From positions 1-64,000 of the forward strand of contig NZ_SPMX01000007.1 of NCBI RefSeq assembly GCF_012940005.1: a stretch of 64,000 bases of DNA, written 5' to 3'. A model generated the notes under the pieces. The model was given only the letters and a program-made list of their open reading frames with translations, was not told the DNA's origin and ran no database searches. A program made the translations under genes and the position numbers. Each line of letters starts with the position of its first letter. Position 1 is the stretch's first letter. Below, in pieces: positions 48,671-59,066 of the stretch. This DNA comes from Candidatus Accumulibacter contiguus (lineage in GTDB: Bacteria > Pseudomonadota > Gammaproteobacteria > Burkholderiales > Rhodocyclaceae).

Positions 48671-49828
48671 ATGATGGAAAGCAAACACATCATGCGGCAG
48701 TTGGTGCGCTGGCGTCGCTCGCTGCACCAGTACCCGGAAATCGGCTACGAAGAACGGAAAACCGCCCGCTTTGTGATCACCGAACTCCAGCGCCTGGGGA
48801 TACCCTACGAGTATGGAGGAGTCGGTGGCGGCATCGTCGCCCGACTTCGCGGAGCGCGAACAGAAGGACCACGGGTCGCACTCCGTGCTGAACTCGATGC
48901 ATTACCGATTGCCGAACAGACCGGCCTGCCGTTTGCTTCTCGCCATAGCGGGAAAATGCACGCCTGCGGGCACGATGGACATATGGCCATGGTGTTGGGC
49001 GCAGCGGCGCTGCTGCAGGATCCGCTCCCGCAGGGCGACGTGGTGCTGATCTTCCAGCCTGCCGAAGAAGGTGGCCTTGGCGCGCAGGTGATGATCGATG
49101 CAGGCGCACTCGCCGGTGTGGCCATGATCTTCGGGGGGCACCTGACCAACCTCTACCCCACTGGGCAGATCATGGCTGCCCCGGGGCCGGTTTGCGCCCA
49201 AGCCGACAGCTTCCGTATCCGTGTGTTCGGCCGCGGAGGTCACGGTGCCAGGCCGCACGAGGCGACCGACGCATTGGTCGCCAGTGCCGCGCTGGTCGGC
49301 GGGCTGCAGACTCTCGTGTCGCGCGAGGCCAACCCGCTCGATCCATCGGTGGTCACCATCGGAACGCTGCAAGCGGGTACGGCCCGCAACGTGATCGCGC
49401 ACGAGGCGTTGCTGGAGGGAACGATCCGTACGACGCAAAGCGAGACCCGGTTACGATTGATCGCCGGGATGGAACGAATGTGTCGCGCCCTTGGGGAGGC
49501 ATACCATACCCGAATCGAACTCGATCTGTCGGAACCGTATCCACCGGTGATCAATACTCCGCGCGAAACCGAACTCGCCCGCCGCGCTGCCGCGCGTGTC
49601 GTCGGCACAGAGCAGGTACTGACCTACGAGTTGCCGAGCATGGGTGCAGAGGACTTCTCGCTTTACCTCAACGAGGTACCCGGCTGCTTCGTGCGCTTCG
49701 GGGCGCGGGCTCCGAACGCGGCGAACGTGCCGCTGCACAGCCCACAGTTCGATTTCGACGAAGCCGCCCTGCTCATCGGAGCGCGTTACTTCGAAGCAGT
49801 CGTGCGCCTCGCTCTTGCCGAGAATTAA
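48671..49828 (+). CDS. M20-family amidohydrolase (hippurate hydrolase / N-acyl-amino-acid type)
   Basis: A 385-residue M20D metallopeptidase homologue. Metal-binding HACGHDGH (97-104), the catalytic-type Glu in FQPAEEGGLG, FGGHL, HGARPHEATDA and the C-terminal MGAEDFSLYLNEVPGCFVRFG are present. The usual RADMDALP is RAELDALP here (about residues 72-79). Family members release the acyl group from N-acyl amino acids or act on IAA conjugates; the substrate is not deducible. Cytoplasmic, no signal peptide. The start is weakly supported, with several ATGs in the first eight codons and no strong ribosome site. Confidence 0.85.
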   Translation: MMESKHIMRQLVRWRRSLHQYPEIGYEERKTARFVITELQRLGIPYEYGGVGGGIVARLRGARTEGPRVALRAELDALPIAEQTGLPFASRHSGKMHACGHDGHMAMVLGAAALLQDPLPQGDVVLIFQPAEEGGLGAQVMIDAGALAGVAMIFGGHLTNLYPTGQIMAAPGPVCAQADSFRIRVFGRGGHGARPHEATDALVASAALVGGLQTLVSREANPLDPSVVTIGTLQAGTARNVIAHEALLEGTIRTTQSETRLRLIAGMERMCRALGEAYHTRIELDLSEPYPPVINTPRETELARRAAARVVGTEQVLTYELPSMGAEDFSLYLNEVPGCFVRFGARAPNAANVPLHSPQFDFDEAALLIGARYFEAVVRLALAEN

Positions 49829-49840
49829 CATGACCGTTAG
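49829..49840. repeat. Fragment of repeat element A
   Basis: CATGACCGTTAG lies immediately after the amidohydrolase stop codon and equals one end of the element A repeat seen at 21284 and 54396. The other end is missing. It could be chance or a decayed copy. Confidence 0.35.
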
Positions 49841-50024
49841 CCTTGGTGACCCGGAACCTGCACGAGTTGCAGCGCGTCGATGGCCTCTGTGAATGGACGC
49901 CAAGCTCGTCTTGGCAAGCCGCGCTTCCTTGCCTGACCCGGCACTTCGCTGCTTGCGCGAAGCGGATGAACGAGTTCGAATTTTCCGTGTCAGATTACGA
50001 TATCCACAAGAAGGGAGAATTCTC

Positions 50025-51228
50025 ATGTCATTGAAGTCGTGCTGTCTCGCAAGCCTTTTTTCTGGCCATCGGAGTACTTTCGGCCGCCTGTACGACTACC
50101 GAGGAGAAGCCGACAGCGGCTGCACCGCCTGCTCCCCCGCCACTGGTTGCACTTCCCTACGACCAGGCGGTGCGCAAGGCGGCGCAGGAATTGCTGGCCA
50201 ATGCCAAGCTGGCCAAGGATCAGAAGTACAACATGATCGTCGATCCGCTGGTAGACGGCAACAGCGGTGTGCAGACCGAAGCGACGGCGGCGATGGAGCA
50301 ATCGGTCGTGCAACTGGTGAAGGAGAGCTATCAGCAGGTTGATGTCAAGCCCTTCACCAGCGAAACCGTATCCACACTTCCCTTGCTGATGGTCGGCACA
50401 TTCACGCCGATCAACCTGCAGGGCAAAGCGGACGGCGAACGCGATGCCTACCGCATCTGCTTCGCCCTCGCCGATCTGAAGACCGGCAAGATCATCAGCA
50501 AAGGCCTGGCGCGTTCCCTGCCCGATGGGTTTGATCCCACACCTCTGGCCCTCTTCCGCGAGATGCCGGTGTGGTCGAAGGACGCCGCGACCGAGGGCTA
50601 CGTCAAGACCTGTCAGGGAACCAAAGCAGGGGATCCGATCAATCCTGCCTACATCGATACCGTTCTCGCCGCATCGACGATCAACGAAGCAATGAAAGCC
50701 TATCACGGGAAGCGCTACAAGGACTCGCTGGCACTCTTCCAGTCGGTACTGAAGAATCCCGCCGGCAACCAGGCACGCGTGTATGCCGGCATCTACCTCA
50801 ACCAGGTGAAACTGGGGAACAAGAAGGGGGCGATGCAGGCTTTCGGCCAACTGGTCGACATGGGCCTGGCAACCGACCGGCTTGCCGTCCAGTTCAACTT
50901 CAAACCCGGAGCCACCGCTTTCTCGCAGGATCAGCAGCCGCAGTATTCCCAGTGGTTGTCCGAAATTGCCCGGCAATCGCTTCGTCAAACCTCGTGCATA
51001 GAGGTTGCCGGTCACACCCGGCGGGGAATGTCCGAGCAGATGGATGAGCGCCTTTCACTGCAGCGTGCCGAGTTCGTCCGGCAAAAGATCGCTGCGGCCA
51101 ATCCTGCCTTTGCCAAGCGGTCTCAGGCCAAGGGCTATGGTTCGCAGCGCGCGATCGTCGGTACCGGCAAGGGCAACGACTCGGACGCGCTGGATCAGCG
51201 TATCGAGTTCAAGAAGGTTTCCTGCTGA
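50025..51228 (+). CDS. Outer-membrane lipoprotein with C-terminal OmpA-like domain (frameshifted)
   Basis: Reconstructed 400-residue protein. The start at 50025 has AAGGGAG upstream. The T6 run at 50056-50061 breaks the frame. Removing one T yields MSLKSCCLASLFLAIGVLSA followed by ACTTTEE, a lipoprotein signal peptide with lipobox LSAAC, joined to the long frame. Residues ~50-170 form an alpha/beta unit reminiscent of CsgG/FlgO-type periplasmic domains. Residues ~205-260 look TPR-like (AYHGKRYKDSLALFQSVLKN). The C-terminal ~110 residues are OmpA-like (EVAGHTRRGMSEQMDERLSLQRAEFVRQKI), which binds peptidoglycan. It is followed after 26 nt by the WD40-caspase gene, suggesting a shared function. 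Confidence 0.8.
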
Positions 51229-51254
51229 TTCCTGTCGCCCGACCCGCGTACCGG

Positions 51255-54240
51255 ATGAGAGCGGCCTTGCGCCTGCCAGGAGTAGGAATAGGAATAGCGC
51301 TGCGCTTTGTCTGCTGTCTGCTGACCTGCCTGCCAGGTGCTGCTGCGGCAAGCGCAGCAGATGCGGTGCCCAGCCTGCGTCTCGAAACCGGCAGCCATGT
51401 CGCCCCGGTGCGCGCAGCCAGCCTGGACCGTGACGGCCGTTATGTCGTCACGGCTTCCGAAGACAAGACCGCCCGCGTCTGGGACGCGGCCAGCGGCACG
51501 CTGCTGTCGGTCTTCCGGCCGCCTTCCGCCCCTGGCAACGACGGCAAGTTGTACGCGGTGGCCATGACTCCGGACGGATCGGTTTTTGCAGCGGCCGGGT
51601 GGTCAGCAAGCAACGATCTGTATCTGGTCCGGCGCAATGATGGCCAGATCATTCACCGCATTTCCGGGCTGCCGGATGTGGTGACCCATCTGTCGTTTTC
51701 TCCCGACGGCAGGACTCTCGTCGCGGGTCTCTGGGGGAAAACAGGGGACTCGGGTATTCCTTGGCGCCGACGGCTGGAGCAGCGCGCGCGAGCTGCAAGG
51801 CGACGCCGATTATTCGGATGAAGTGAATGCCACCGCCTGGTCGCCGGACGGCAAGACCTTGCTGGTCAGCAGCGCCGATGCTTTTCTCCGCGCCTACGAA
51901 GTGACCGGCAAAGGCATCAAGCTGCTGTCGAGAGGTGCACTGGGAGGCAATGGCATTCCTTTTGGTCTGGCGTTTTCACCGGACGGCCAGACTGTGGCGG
52001 CAGGCGCATCGAACCAGGGCAGTATCGATCTGCTCGATGCCAAAACCCTGAAATCGAAGAAGGTTCTCTCACCCACACAGGCGAACTCCTCGCGAAGCCT
52101 GAGCGTCGTGGCCTGGTCGGCCGATGGCAAACGGGTCTTCGGTGCGGGGACCTGGGCCAATGAGAAGGGACAGTTCACGATCTGTGGCTGGTCTGGCGAC
52201 GGTCTGGGAGAGCCATCATGCACTCCGGTCGCCCGCAACACGATCACCGCCTTGCAGGCCACGCCCAACGGCGGCTTGCTGTATGCCTCCGCCGATCCCG
52301 AGTGGGGAGTGCTTGGCACCGACGGACGGCCACGGCTCACGGTCGGCAACTCCTTGATGGACTTCCGCAACCTCCGTAGCCGCTTCCGGCTCGCGAGCGA
52401 CGGCAGCGCACTGGCCTTTCGCGAAACGCACCCTGGTGGAACCGGCGATGCGTTCGACCTTCGCCAGCTCGCCTGGGTCAAGGCCGGCAAGGACTGGCAA
52501 GCGCCGAGGACGATGGCCGGCAGAACGAGCATGGACAACTGGTTCGAACGGCAGCGACCGATGCTCAATGGCAAAGCGCTCAATCTGGACAGCAGCGAGT
52601 GGTCGCTCTCGACTGCAGTCTCGCGCGACGGCGAACGAATCGCGCTCGCCACCAATCACAAGCTCCGTCTGTATGACCGCAGCGGCCGCGAGCTGTGGCG
52701 CACGGCGGCACCCGCGACGACCTGGCAGATCAACCTCAGTGACGACGGCCGCTGGGTGGTGGCGGCATTCAGCGATGGCACGCTGCGCTGGTACCAGGCA
52801 AAGGACGGTAGCGAACAGCTCGCTTTCTTCCCGCACACCGACGGGCGCCGCTGGGTGATGTGGACACCCGCCGGCGACTTCGCCGCCAGCCCGGGTGGCG
52901 AAAACCTCGTCGGCTGGCAGGTCGATCGCGGATCGGCGCAGGCGGCGGATTTCTACCCGGTATCGCGCTTCCGCACGGACTATTACCGGCCGGAAGTACT
53001 TGCCGAGGTGATCGGCAAGGGAGGCGTGGCGGCCGCGCTGGCCGCTGTTCCTGCAACCGCTGCACGCCCGACAGGGAGCCAGGCAATTCTGGAGATCTTG
53101 CCGCCGACCGTGCGCATCCTCTCGCCTGACGCCCTGACTGTCACCAAGGGCGGCGAGATCAAGCTGGTGGTTGCCGTGCGCTCGCCGGAGGGCGCGCCGG
53201 CAACCCAGCTGCGTGCGCGGGTCAACGGCCAACTCATTGCGCTGCCGGCTCTTTCTTCTCTCCGGAGTTCACGAACGGGCAATCGGGGAGAAAGCAGCTA
53301 CGAGGTTCCAGTGTCACTACCGCCCATCGATGCGCATATCCTGCTGTTCGCAGAAAACAAGCACGGCGTATCGCCGGAGGCGGCATTGACGGTCAAGAGA
53401 CCCTCTGAACCCATTGCCAAGGAGCCGACCGATTCCCCAATTGCGTCGGCCGGCCAGCCGAACTCGGCCGCTGCCGCCGGCGTGGACCTCCGACCAAACC
53501 TCTACGTGCTGGCGATTGGCATCAGCAAGTATCAGGATTCCTCGATCCAGCTCGATTTCGCAGCCAAGGATTCGACCGACCTTGCGAATTTCTTCAAGAC
53601 CCAGGAAGGCGGACTGTACCGCAAGGTATCGGTTCGTCTGCTCACCGATGGCAAGGCAAGACGCGACGATGTCCTCGACGGACTGGAGTGGATCCGCAAG
53701 GAACTGACCTCACGAGACATCGCTTTCGTTTTCATTGCCGGACACGGCGTCAATGACTCCGACGGCACCTATTACTTCCTGCCGCAGGATGTCAACATCA
53801 AGGCCCTGAAACGCACCGGCGTGATTTTCACCGAGATTCGCAACACGCTGGTATCCTTGCCCGGCAAGGCACTGTTCTTCATCGACACCTGTCATGCGGG
53901 CAATGTACTGGGAACCGGAACGCGTTCGCTGCGAATGGACACCACAGCCGTGGTCAACGAGCTATCGAGTGCCGATAACGGCGTCATTGTCTTCGCCGCA
54001 GCCACCGGACGCCAGTACGCGCAGGAATCGCCGGACTGGGGCAATGGCGCTTTCACCAAGGCCATTCTCGAAGGGCTGCGCGGGCAGGCAGACTACAACA
54101 AGTCGGGTCGCATCACGCACAAGATGCTCGACCTCTACGTCTCGGAAAGAGTCAAGGCACTGACCGAAGGAGCCCAGTCGCCGGTCACCATCGTGCCCAG
54201 TGGTGTACCCGACTTCCCGCTCGTGCTGGGCAAGCGTTAA
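51255..54240 (+). CDS. Secreted WD40-repeat protein with C-terminal caspase-like (C14) domain (frameshifted)
   Basis: Reconstructed 994-residue protein with an N-terminal signal peptide (residues ~1-35, ending AAAASA). WD40-like repeats fill residues ~40-560 (VVTASEDKTARVWDAASGT; VVTHLSFSPDGRTLVAG; ATAWSPDGKTLLVSS). A peptidase C14 domain follows (~690-960: YVLAIGISKYQDSSIQLDFAAKDSTDLANFF, His in FIAGHGVND, Cys in FFIDTCHAGN). Both caspase dyad residues are intact. The frame breaks at the G5 run 51733-51737; deleting one G gives LWGKQGTRVFLGADGWSSAREL and joins the next open frame. It could sense damage or ligands in the periplasm and act with the OmpA-like lipoprotein. The start lacks a good ribosome site. 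Confidence 0.82.
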
Positions 54241-54247
54241 TGTGAAC

Positions 54248-54281
54248 GTCGCGTCAGCGACGCACGAATCTCCCCTCCCCC
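54248..54281 (-). repeat. Dispersed repeat element B copy 2
   Basis: The reverse complement of this 34-nt segment matches 21366-21399 at 31 positions. It begins 7 nt after the WD40-caspase stop codon and precedes element A copy 2 by ~115 bp. Confidence 0.65.
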
Positions 54282-54395
54282 TCGCGGAGGAGAAGGCGGG
54301 GTTTCGCGGTGCGCAGCTCCACGCCGAGCCGGCCGGCGATGCAGCGCTGGCCGTGGGAGCAACCGTGTCTAACTACAAGGGGCCAGGGAATAGGG

Positions 54396-54447
54396 TAACG
54401 GTCATGGCTTTCATGGTCGGTGGTGCCTGGAAAAGTCATGACCGTTA
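54396..54447. repeat. Dispersed palindromic repeat, element A copy 2
   Basis: A 52-nt element starting TAACGGTCATGGCTTTC and ending AAAAGTCATGACCGTTA, i.e. ~17-bp near-perfect terminal inverted repeats. About 44 of 52 positions agree with copy 1 at 21284. It lies in the convergent gap between the WD40-caspase and Crp/Fnr genes, so it could serve as a bidirectional mRNA end. Confidence 0.75.
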
Positions 54448-54457
54448 GAGTGGCGAC

Positions 54458-55105
54458 TCAGTGCGTCTCGCCGAGCGCGTGCCGTATGGCAAAGTTTCGC
54501 TGTGAGGGCCGCTTGCCGTCGTGGCGCAGCGGGTCAAGGACCCCGGCATGGCGCAACTGGCTGACCATGCGCGAAACCGTTTCCAGCTTCAACGCGGTGA
54601 TGTCGGCCATGTCCTGCCGTGACGGCAGGACCACTTGCAGTTCGACCGCCGTGTTGGTCGGGTGCTCCGCCGCCGGATGTGCGAGCATCATGACCAGGCG
54701 ACGGACACGGTCAGCGGCCTGACCACAGCGCAGGGCGATGACCTCGGCGGCACGTCGCTCGGCTTTGGCCAGCGTACGCAGTAGCGAATCGCCGACAGGA
54801 GAAGCACGGCCTTCCGGCCATGATTCGAGAACGCAGGCGGTGAGCGCCGTTGCCGTAAAGCTGTATTTTCCGAACAGCAGCGTCTCGGCACCGATTACGT
54901 CACCTCTGATGGCGAGGTTGGCAAAGCTCTGTTCACCATTGGGTTCCTCGCGATCCAGACGAACCGAACCGCTGACGATGCGCCAGGCAGCACCCTTGGT
55001 ATCGCGGGCATGGATACGCTGACCACGGTCGAAACGGAGCAGCCAATGCTTCCCCTGGATCTGCCGCGCAGCGGCGCAGCGAGGGACCTTCTGCGCATCG
55101 AGCAA
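54458..55105 (-). CDS. Crp/Fnr-family transcriptional regulator
   Basis: A 215-residue regulator. The cyclic-nucleotide-binding-like barrel covers ~15-120 (RFDRGQRIHARDTKGAAWRIVSGSVRLDRE; GDVIGAETLLFGKYSFTATALT). A dimerisation helix follows, then a winged helix with recognition helix DITALKLETVSRMVSQLRHAGVLDP (~165-190). It has no Fnr four-cysteine Fe-S cluster motif, so it is not an oxygen-sensing Fnr; the ligand is unknown. It lies 30 nt downstream of the TonB copper receptor gene on the same strand and may be cotranscribed. Confidence 0.88.
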   Translation of the reverse strand: MLDAQKVPRCAAARQIQGKHWLLRFDRGQRIHARDTKGAAWRIVSGSVRLDREEPNGEQSFANLAIRGDVIGAETLLFGKYSFTATALTACVLESWPEGRASPVGDSLLRTLAKAERRAAEVIALRCGQAADRVRRLVMMLAHPAAEHPTNTAVELQVVLPSRQDMADITALKLETVSRMVSQLRHAGVLDPLRHDGKRPSQRNFAIRHALGETH

Positions 55106-55135
55106 GATTTCCGACTCCTTTCCGTAGGTCCGGCT

Positions 55136-57446
55136 TCAGAATCGTAGATTCAGGCCGGCATAAACCGAGCGCCCCATGCCGGGAACGGCCGTTCCATAAA
55201 CCATGGGTCTCTGCCCGAGATAGGCACCACCGAGTGGCGAATCGTAGAGCCGGTTGAACAGGTTTTCAACGCCGAGATCGACGCGCAACTGCTTCCACTC
55301 GTAACTGCTGCGCAGGTTCAGCAAACCGTATCCGCTGGTTTCAAGCTCGTTGCGAACCTGCGAGACCTTGGTCTTGGCGTCGACAAACACGCCTTCCAGA
55401 GTGTTGGTCCAGGCCCCCGACTTTTGCACCAGCGCCAGTTTCGCGTTCAGGGGCATGATGTGATACAGGTTGTCGTCGGTGTCGAGGTTTTCTCCCCTGA
55501 CGTAGCTCAGCACGCCGGTCATCTTGACCTCGCCGATGGCACTGTCGCTGAGCAGCGGAAAGTAGCCGGAAACGTCGGCGCCGTACAGGCGGGCGCTTTG
55601 ATTGACGAACTGCAGGTAGACAAAACCGGTGCTGCGGGTCAGGTTGCTGCCCTGGCAGGGCGACATGCCGGTACCGCCGAAACAGCGACGCGCGTCAATG
55701 TAGTCCTGTACATAGGTGTAGTAAGGCGTGATGCTGAAACCCCACAGTGACTTCTTGGCATCGTGCCAACTGGCGGTAGCGCTGATGGTGTTGGCAACTT
55801 CCGGCTTGAGGTTGAGGTTGCCGACGTAGCCATTTCCGTCGCCGAACCAGTTGATCATGGTCATGGTCATGGCGTTGTTGGTCGACCAGGCGTAACGCTC
55901 ATAGAGGTTCGGTGAGCGCGTCTTGCGCGCAAAGCCGGCCTCGAAGGTCTGCTGAGCGTCCGGGGTAAAGCGCAGCAAGGCCGTCAGATCGAGGTTGTGA
56001 TCGGTTCTGCTGTGATTCTGGGCATTGAAGGCGCCCGGAATCGACGTCGGATTCAGCGGATTGCCGTAGTCCGGAACATTGTAGCCCTGCACGTCACCGG
56101 TATCCATCCACACGGTACTGCTGCGCAGCCCCAACTGGGACAGCCATTGGCTGCTCCAGCGCGCCTCCCATTCGCCAAAGACGTCAAAGTGGTCGCGTAT
56201 ACCGTTGTGGATGTTCCAGAAAGTCGAGCCGTTCATCATGTTGCTCATGGCGGCCATGCCGCCCATCCCACCCATCCCACCCATACCCCCCCATGGGTGG
56301 GACGTACGGTCCAATCGCAGGCCACCAGTCGTCAAGGTGGTAGTGCTGATAATCGCTGCCGACCCTCAGGAGGTCGCGATCGGAGAGCCGGATGTCGACC
56401 TTGATCAGGGCACCAGCAGTTTCCCCGTGCGTATCCATCGGCATACCGGCCGGGTTGGCCATCATGCCCGTCGTCTGCAGCTTGTCCTCGAGGAAGTTCA
56501 TCTTGTGACGGGTGTCGTCGTAGTAGGCGCGCGCCTCGAGCGAACCCCAATCGTACTGGCCAAAGGAGCGGAAGTTGACCTTCTGACTGGTGTTTTCGGT
56601 CATGTCCATGCGCTGATTCGGAAAACCCTGATACGGAATGTGCTGATAGACGTATTTGAGTTCGAACAACTGGTTTTCCTGGCGCAGGGCGAAGCCGAGC
56701 GACTGGTTCTCGGACTTGTACTGCGACGAGCCCACCTCGTTGCCAGCCAGCCACACCGCGGTGCCTTCCGACAATCCGGCAGACTTGAATTTGCCGCCTG
56801 CATCGTAGTTGTTGGCCTGCACCGTCGATCCCGCGTAGGTCACGCTGAGGATCTCGTTGGCAATCGTCGCCGACAGATTGGCGCCCCGGGCATCGCCATT
56901 GCTGCGATAGAAAGTACCCGCCTGACCGGTCAGCAACAGGCCTTCGCCGGCCTTGGCAAACAGCGGCGTCGCGGAGTTGATCTGGATCGTGCCGGCGATG
57001 CTGTCGCCACCGACACTGACCGGCGTGATGCCGGAGAACAGCCTGACGCTGCCGACCAGGGTCGGATCGATGTACGACAGCGGCGGGTTCATGTGGTTGG
57101 CGCAGGAGGAGATCAGGTCCATGCCATCGACCTGGATGCGAATACGGTCATCGGCCAGGCCGTGAATGGCTGGCAGACTGGATACGCCGCCGGCGCCGTA
57201 GCGGCTGACGCCGGGTAGAGCGTCGAGAAGGCTGGCTGAATCACTGCTGGCCGCTCGGTAAGGAGTGACGCTCGCCGCGTCGAGACGGCTGCCCTCGAAG
57301 GATTGCCGGTCGCTGATCCTGGGCGCCCTGACGACGATTCCGTCCATCTCCGGCAGGGTTGCGCTTCCCTGCGCAATCGCGCTTTGCCACAGCACGGGCA
57401 AGGCCAGAGTAACGGTGACCGCGATCGATCTCCTGGCAAACTGCAT
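55136..57446 (-). CDS. TonB-dependent copper receptor, OprC/NosA-type (frameshifted)
   Basis: Reconstructed 769-residue outer-membrane receptor. The start at 57446 (MQFARRSIAV) has GGGAGGG upstream and opens a signal peptide ending QSAIAQ. The TonB box is MDGIVVRAP, and the plug domain has LLDALPGVSRYGAGGVSSLPAIHGLADDR. Copper-type residues are C115xxxM119 in SCANHMNPP and H314-K-M316 in DTRHKMNF, matching the CxxxM-HxM site described for OprC, plus MDM at 280-282. The frame breaks in a C7 run (56286-56292); with one base fewer, a MGGMGGMGGM repeat continues into the barrel, which ends RSVYAGLNLRF. The family supports copper acquisition, for example for nitrous oxide reductase. Confidence 0.87.
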
Positions 57447-57665
57447 CCCGAACCCTCCCCTGTGTCTTGATAGCCGGCATTCTAGGGGGGGAGGCTGCGC
57501 CGTGGAATGTGGCAAATCGTCGCATCCACCAGGCCAGCAGGTCAGCAGGTCAGGGCCGGCGGCCCATGTTTTCGGGGTCGCAATCAACGGACAAGGGTTG
57601 GAATCCCACCCTGACTGCGGCCAGGGCGTAGAATTCAGCGCTTCAACCGCTGCCAGGCACTGCCC

Positions 57666-59066
57666 ATGTTTTTGACTCATCAGAACCGGACGCAGGTTTT
57701 TCTGCCGGGTACAGCGCTGACCCGGCTGCTGATGCTGCGCCGGATTGAAGTGTTGACCCAGGCGATGGTACTGATTCTGGCAGTGGCTTGGCTGCGCATA
57801 CCGCTCGCCTTGATGCCGATGAGCCTGGCCATCGCTCTGCTCGCAGCCGTCAATCTCGTCACTCGGAAACGGCTCGACAGGGGTGGCCCAGTCACCGAAA
57901 TTGAACTCTTCGCGCATCTGACTTTCGACGCCGCCATTCTCGGTTTGCTGCTCTACTTTGCCGGCGGCTCGGCCAACCCCTTCGTCTCCTTGTTCCTTCT
58001 ACCGCCCACACTGGCCGCTGCGATGCTGCCCGCGAGCTACGCCTGGGCAATGGCGGCAATCACGCTCTTCGCCTACACCTTACTGATGTTCTGGAACTTG
58101 CCGCTGCCGCCGCCGCAGGGCGATCTGGCGCAACTTGACGCGCTGCTTGCCCGCGCCATCGGCGGCACGAGCGAGCATGCCGCCCACAGCAGCGGCTTTG
58201 CCCTGCACGTCATCGGAATGTGGCTCAACTTCGTGATCAGCGTCACCATCGTCGCTTTCTTCCTGACCCGCATGGCCACTGCCCTCAAGGGGCGCGAACG
58301 CGAACTCGCCGCAGCCCGCGAAGACGCACTGCGCAATGAGCAGATCCTCTCGATCGGTACGCTCGCTGCCGGTGCGGCGCACCAGTTGGGGACGCCACTC
58401 GGGACGATGGCGGTCGTGATCCGCGAACTCGAACTAAATCATGGCGACAATGCCGAGCTGCAGGAGGACCTGCTGTTGTTGCGCGAACAGGTGACACGCT
58501 GCAAGCAGACGATTTCGCAGATCCTCGCATCGACGGGTCAGGGCCGCGGCGAAAGCATGCGCAGGGTGGCGCTCGACACCTATCTGCAGCGTTTGCTCGA
58601 CGACTGGCGGGTAATCCGTCCGCACGCCCGGATCAGCGTGTCGCTACAGGGTGTGCAGCCAGCACCACTGATCTCCGCCGAGCGCACCCTGGAGCAGGCC
58701 CTCCTCAACCTGCTCGACAATGCTGCCGACGCCAACGGGGAAAACCGGGAAGCCCTGCAGTTCTTCGCCTCCTGGGACACCGAGCATTGTCAGATCGAAA
58801 TCCTCGACCGTGGCGCCGGCCTCGATGAAGAAACCGCGCAGCGCCTTGGCGAGGCTTTTTTCAGCACCAAAACCGCTACTCGGGACCCGCCAAACGGTAT
58901 CGGCATCGGCCTGTTTCTCAGCAACGCCACCGTCGAGCGCCTCGGTGGCAAGGTCGAACTCTTCAATCGTGCGGACCCGCAAGGCGGCGCATGCACCCGC
59001 GTGACCCTGCCGTTGACCCGACTGAAAGCCGAGCACCATGCCTCTTCAAGCCCCACGACTCCCTGA
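57666..59066 (+). CDS. regB: Redox sensor histidine kinase RegB/PrrB/ActS-type
   Basis: A 466-residue membrane kinase. Six hydrophobic segments lie in residues ~20-205, including the quinone-site motif GGSANPF (100-106). The H-box is AAGAAHQLGTPLGT with His239, and redox-active-type Cys279 is in QVTRCKQTI, matching RegB Cys265. The ATP-binding region has LLDNAADAN, LDRGAGLDEE and GIGIGLFLSNATVERLGG. The family responds to the ubiquinone pool and controls respiration, denitrification and carbon or nitrogen fixation. It overlaps regA by 29 nt and is divergent from the copper receptor gene across a 219-bp gap. Confidence 0.92.
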   Translation: MFLTHQNRTQVFLPGTALTRLLMLRRIEVLTQAMVLILAVAWLRIPLALMPMSLAIALLAAVNLVTRKRLDRGGPVTEIELFAHLTFDAAILGLLLYFAGGSANPFVSLFLLPPTLAAAMLPASYAWAMAAITLFAYTLLMFWNLPLPPPQGDLAQLDALLARAIGGTSEHAAHSSGFALHVIGMWLNFVISVTIVAFFLTRMATALKGRERELAAAREDALRNEQILSIGTLAAGAAHQLGTPLGTMAVVIRELELNHGDNAELQEDLLLLREQVTRCKQTISQILASTGQGRGESMRRVALDTYLQRLLDDWRVIRPHARISVSLQGVQPAPLISAERTLEQALLNLLDNAADANGENREALQFFASWDTEHCQIEILDRGAGLDEETAQRLGEAFFSTKTATRDPPNGIGIGLFLSNATVERLGGKVELFNRADPQGGACTRVTLPLTRLKAEHHASSSPTTP

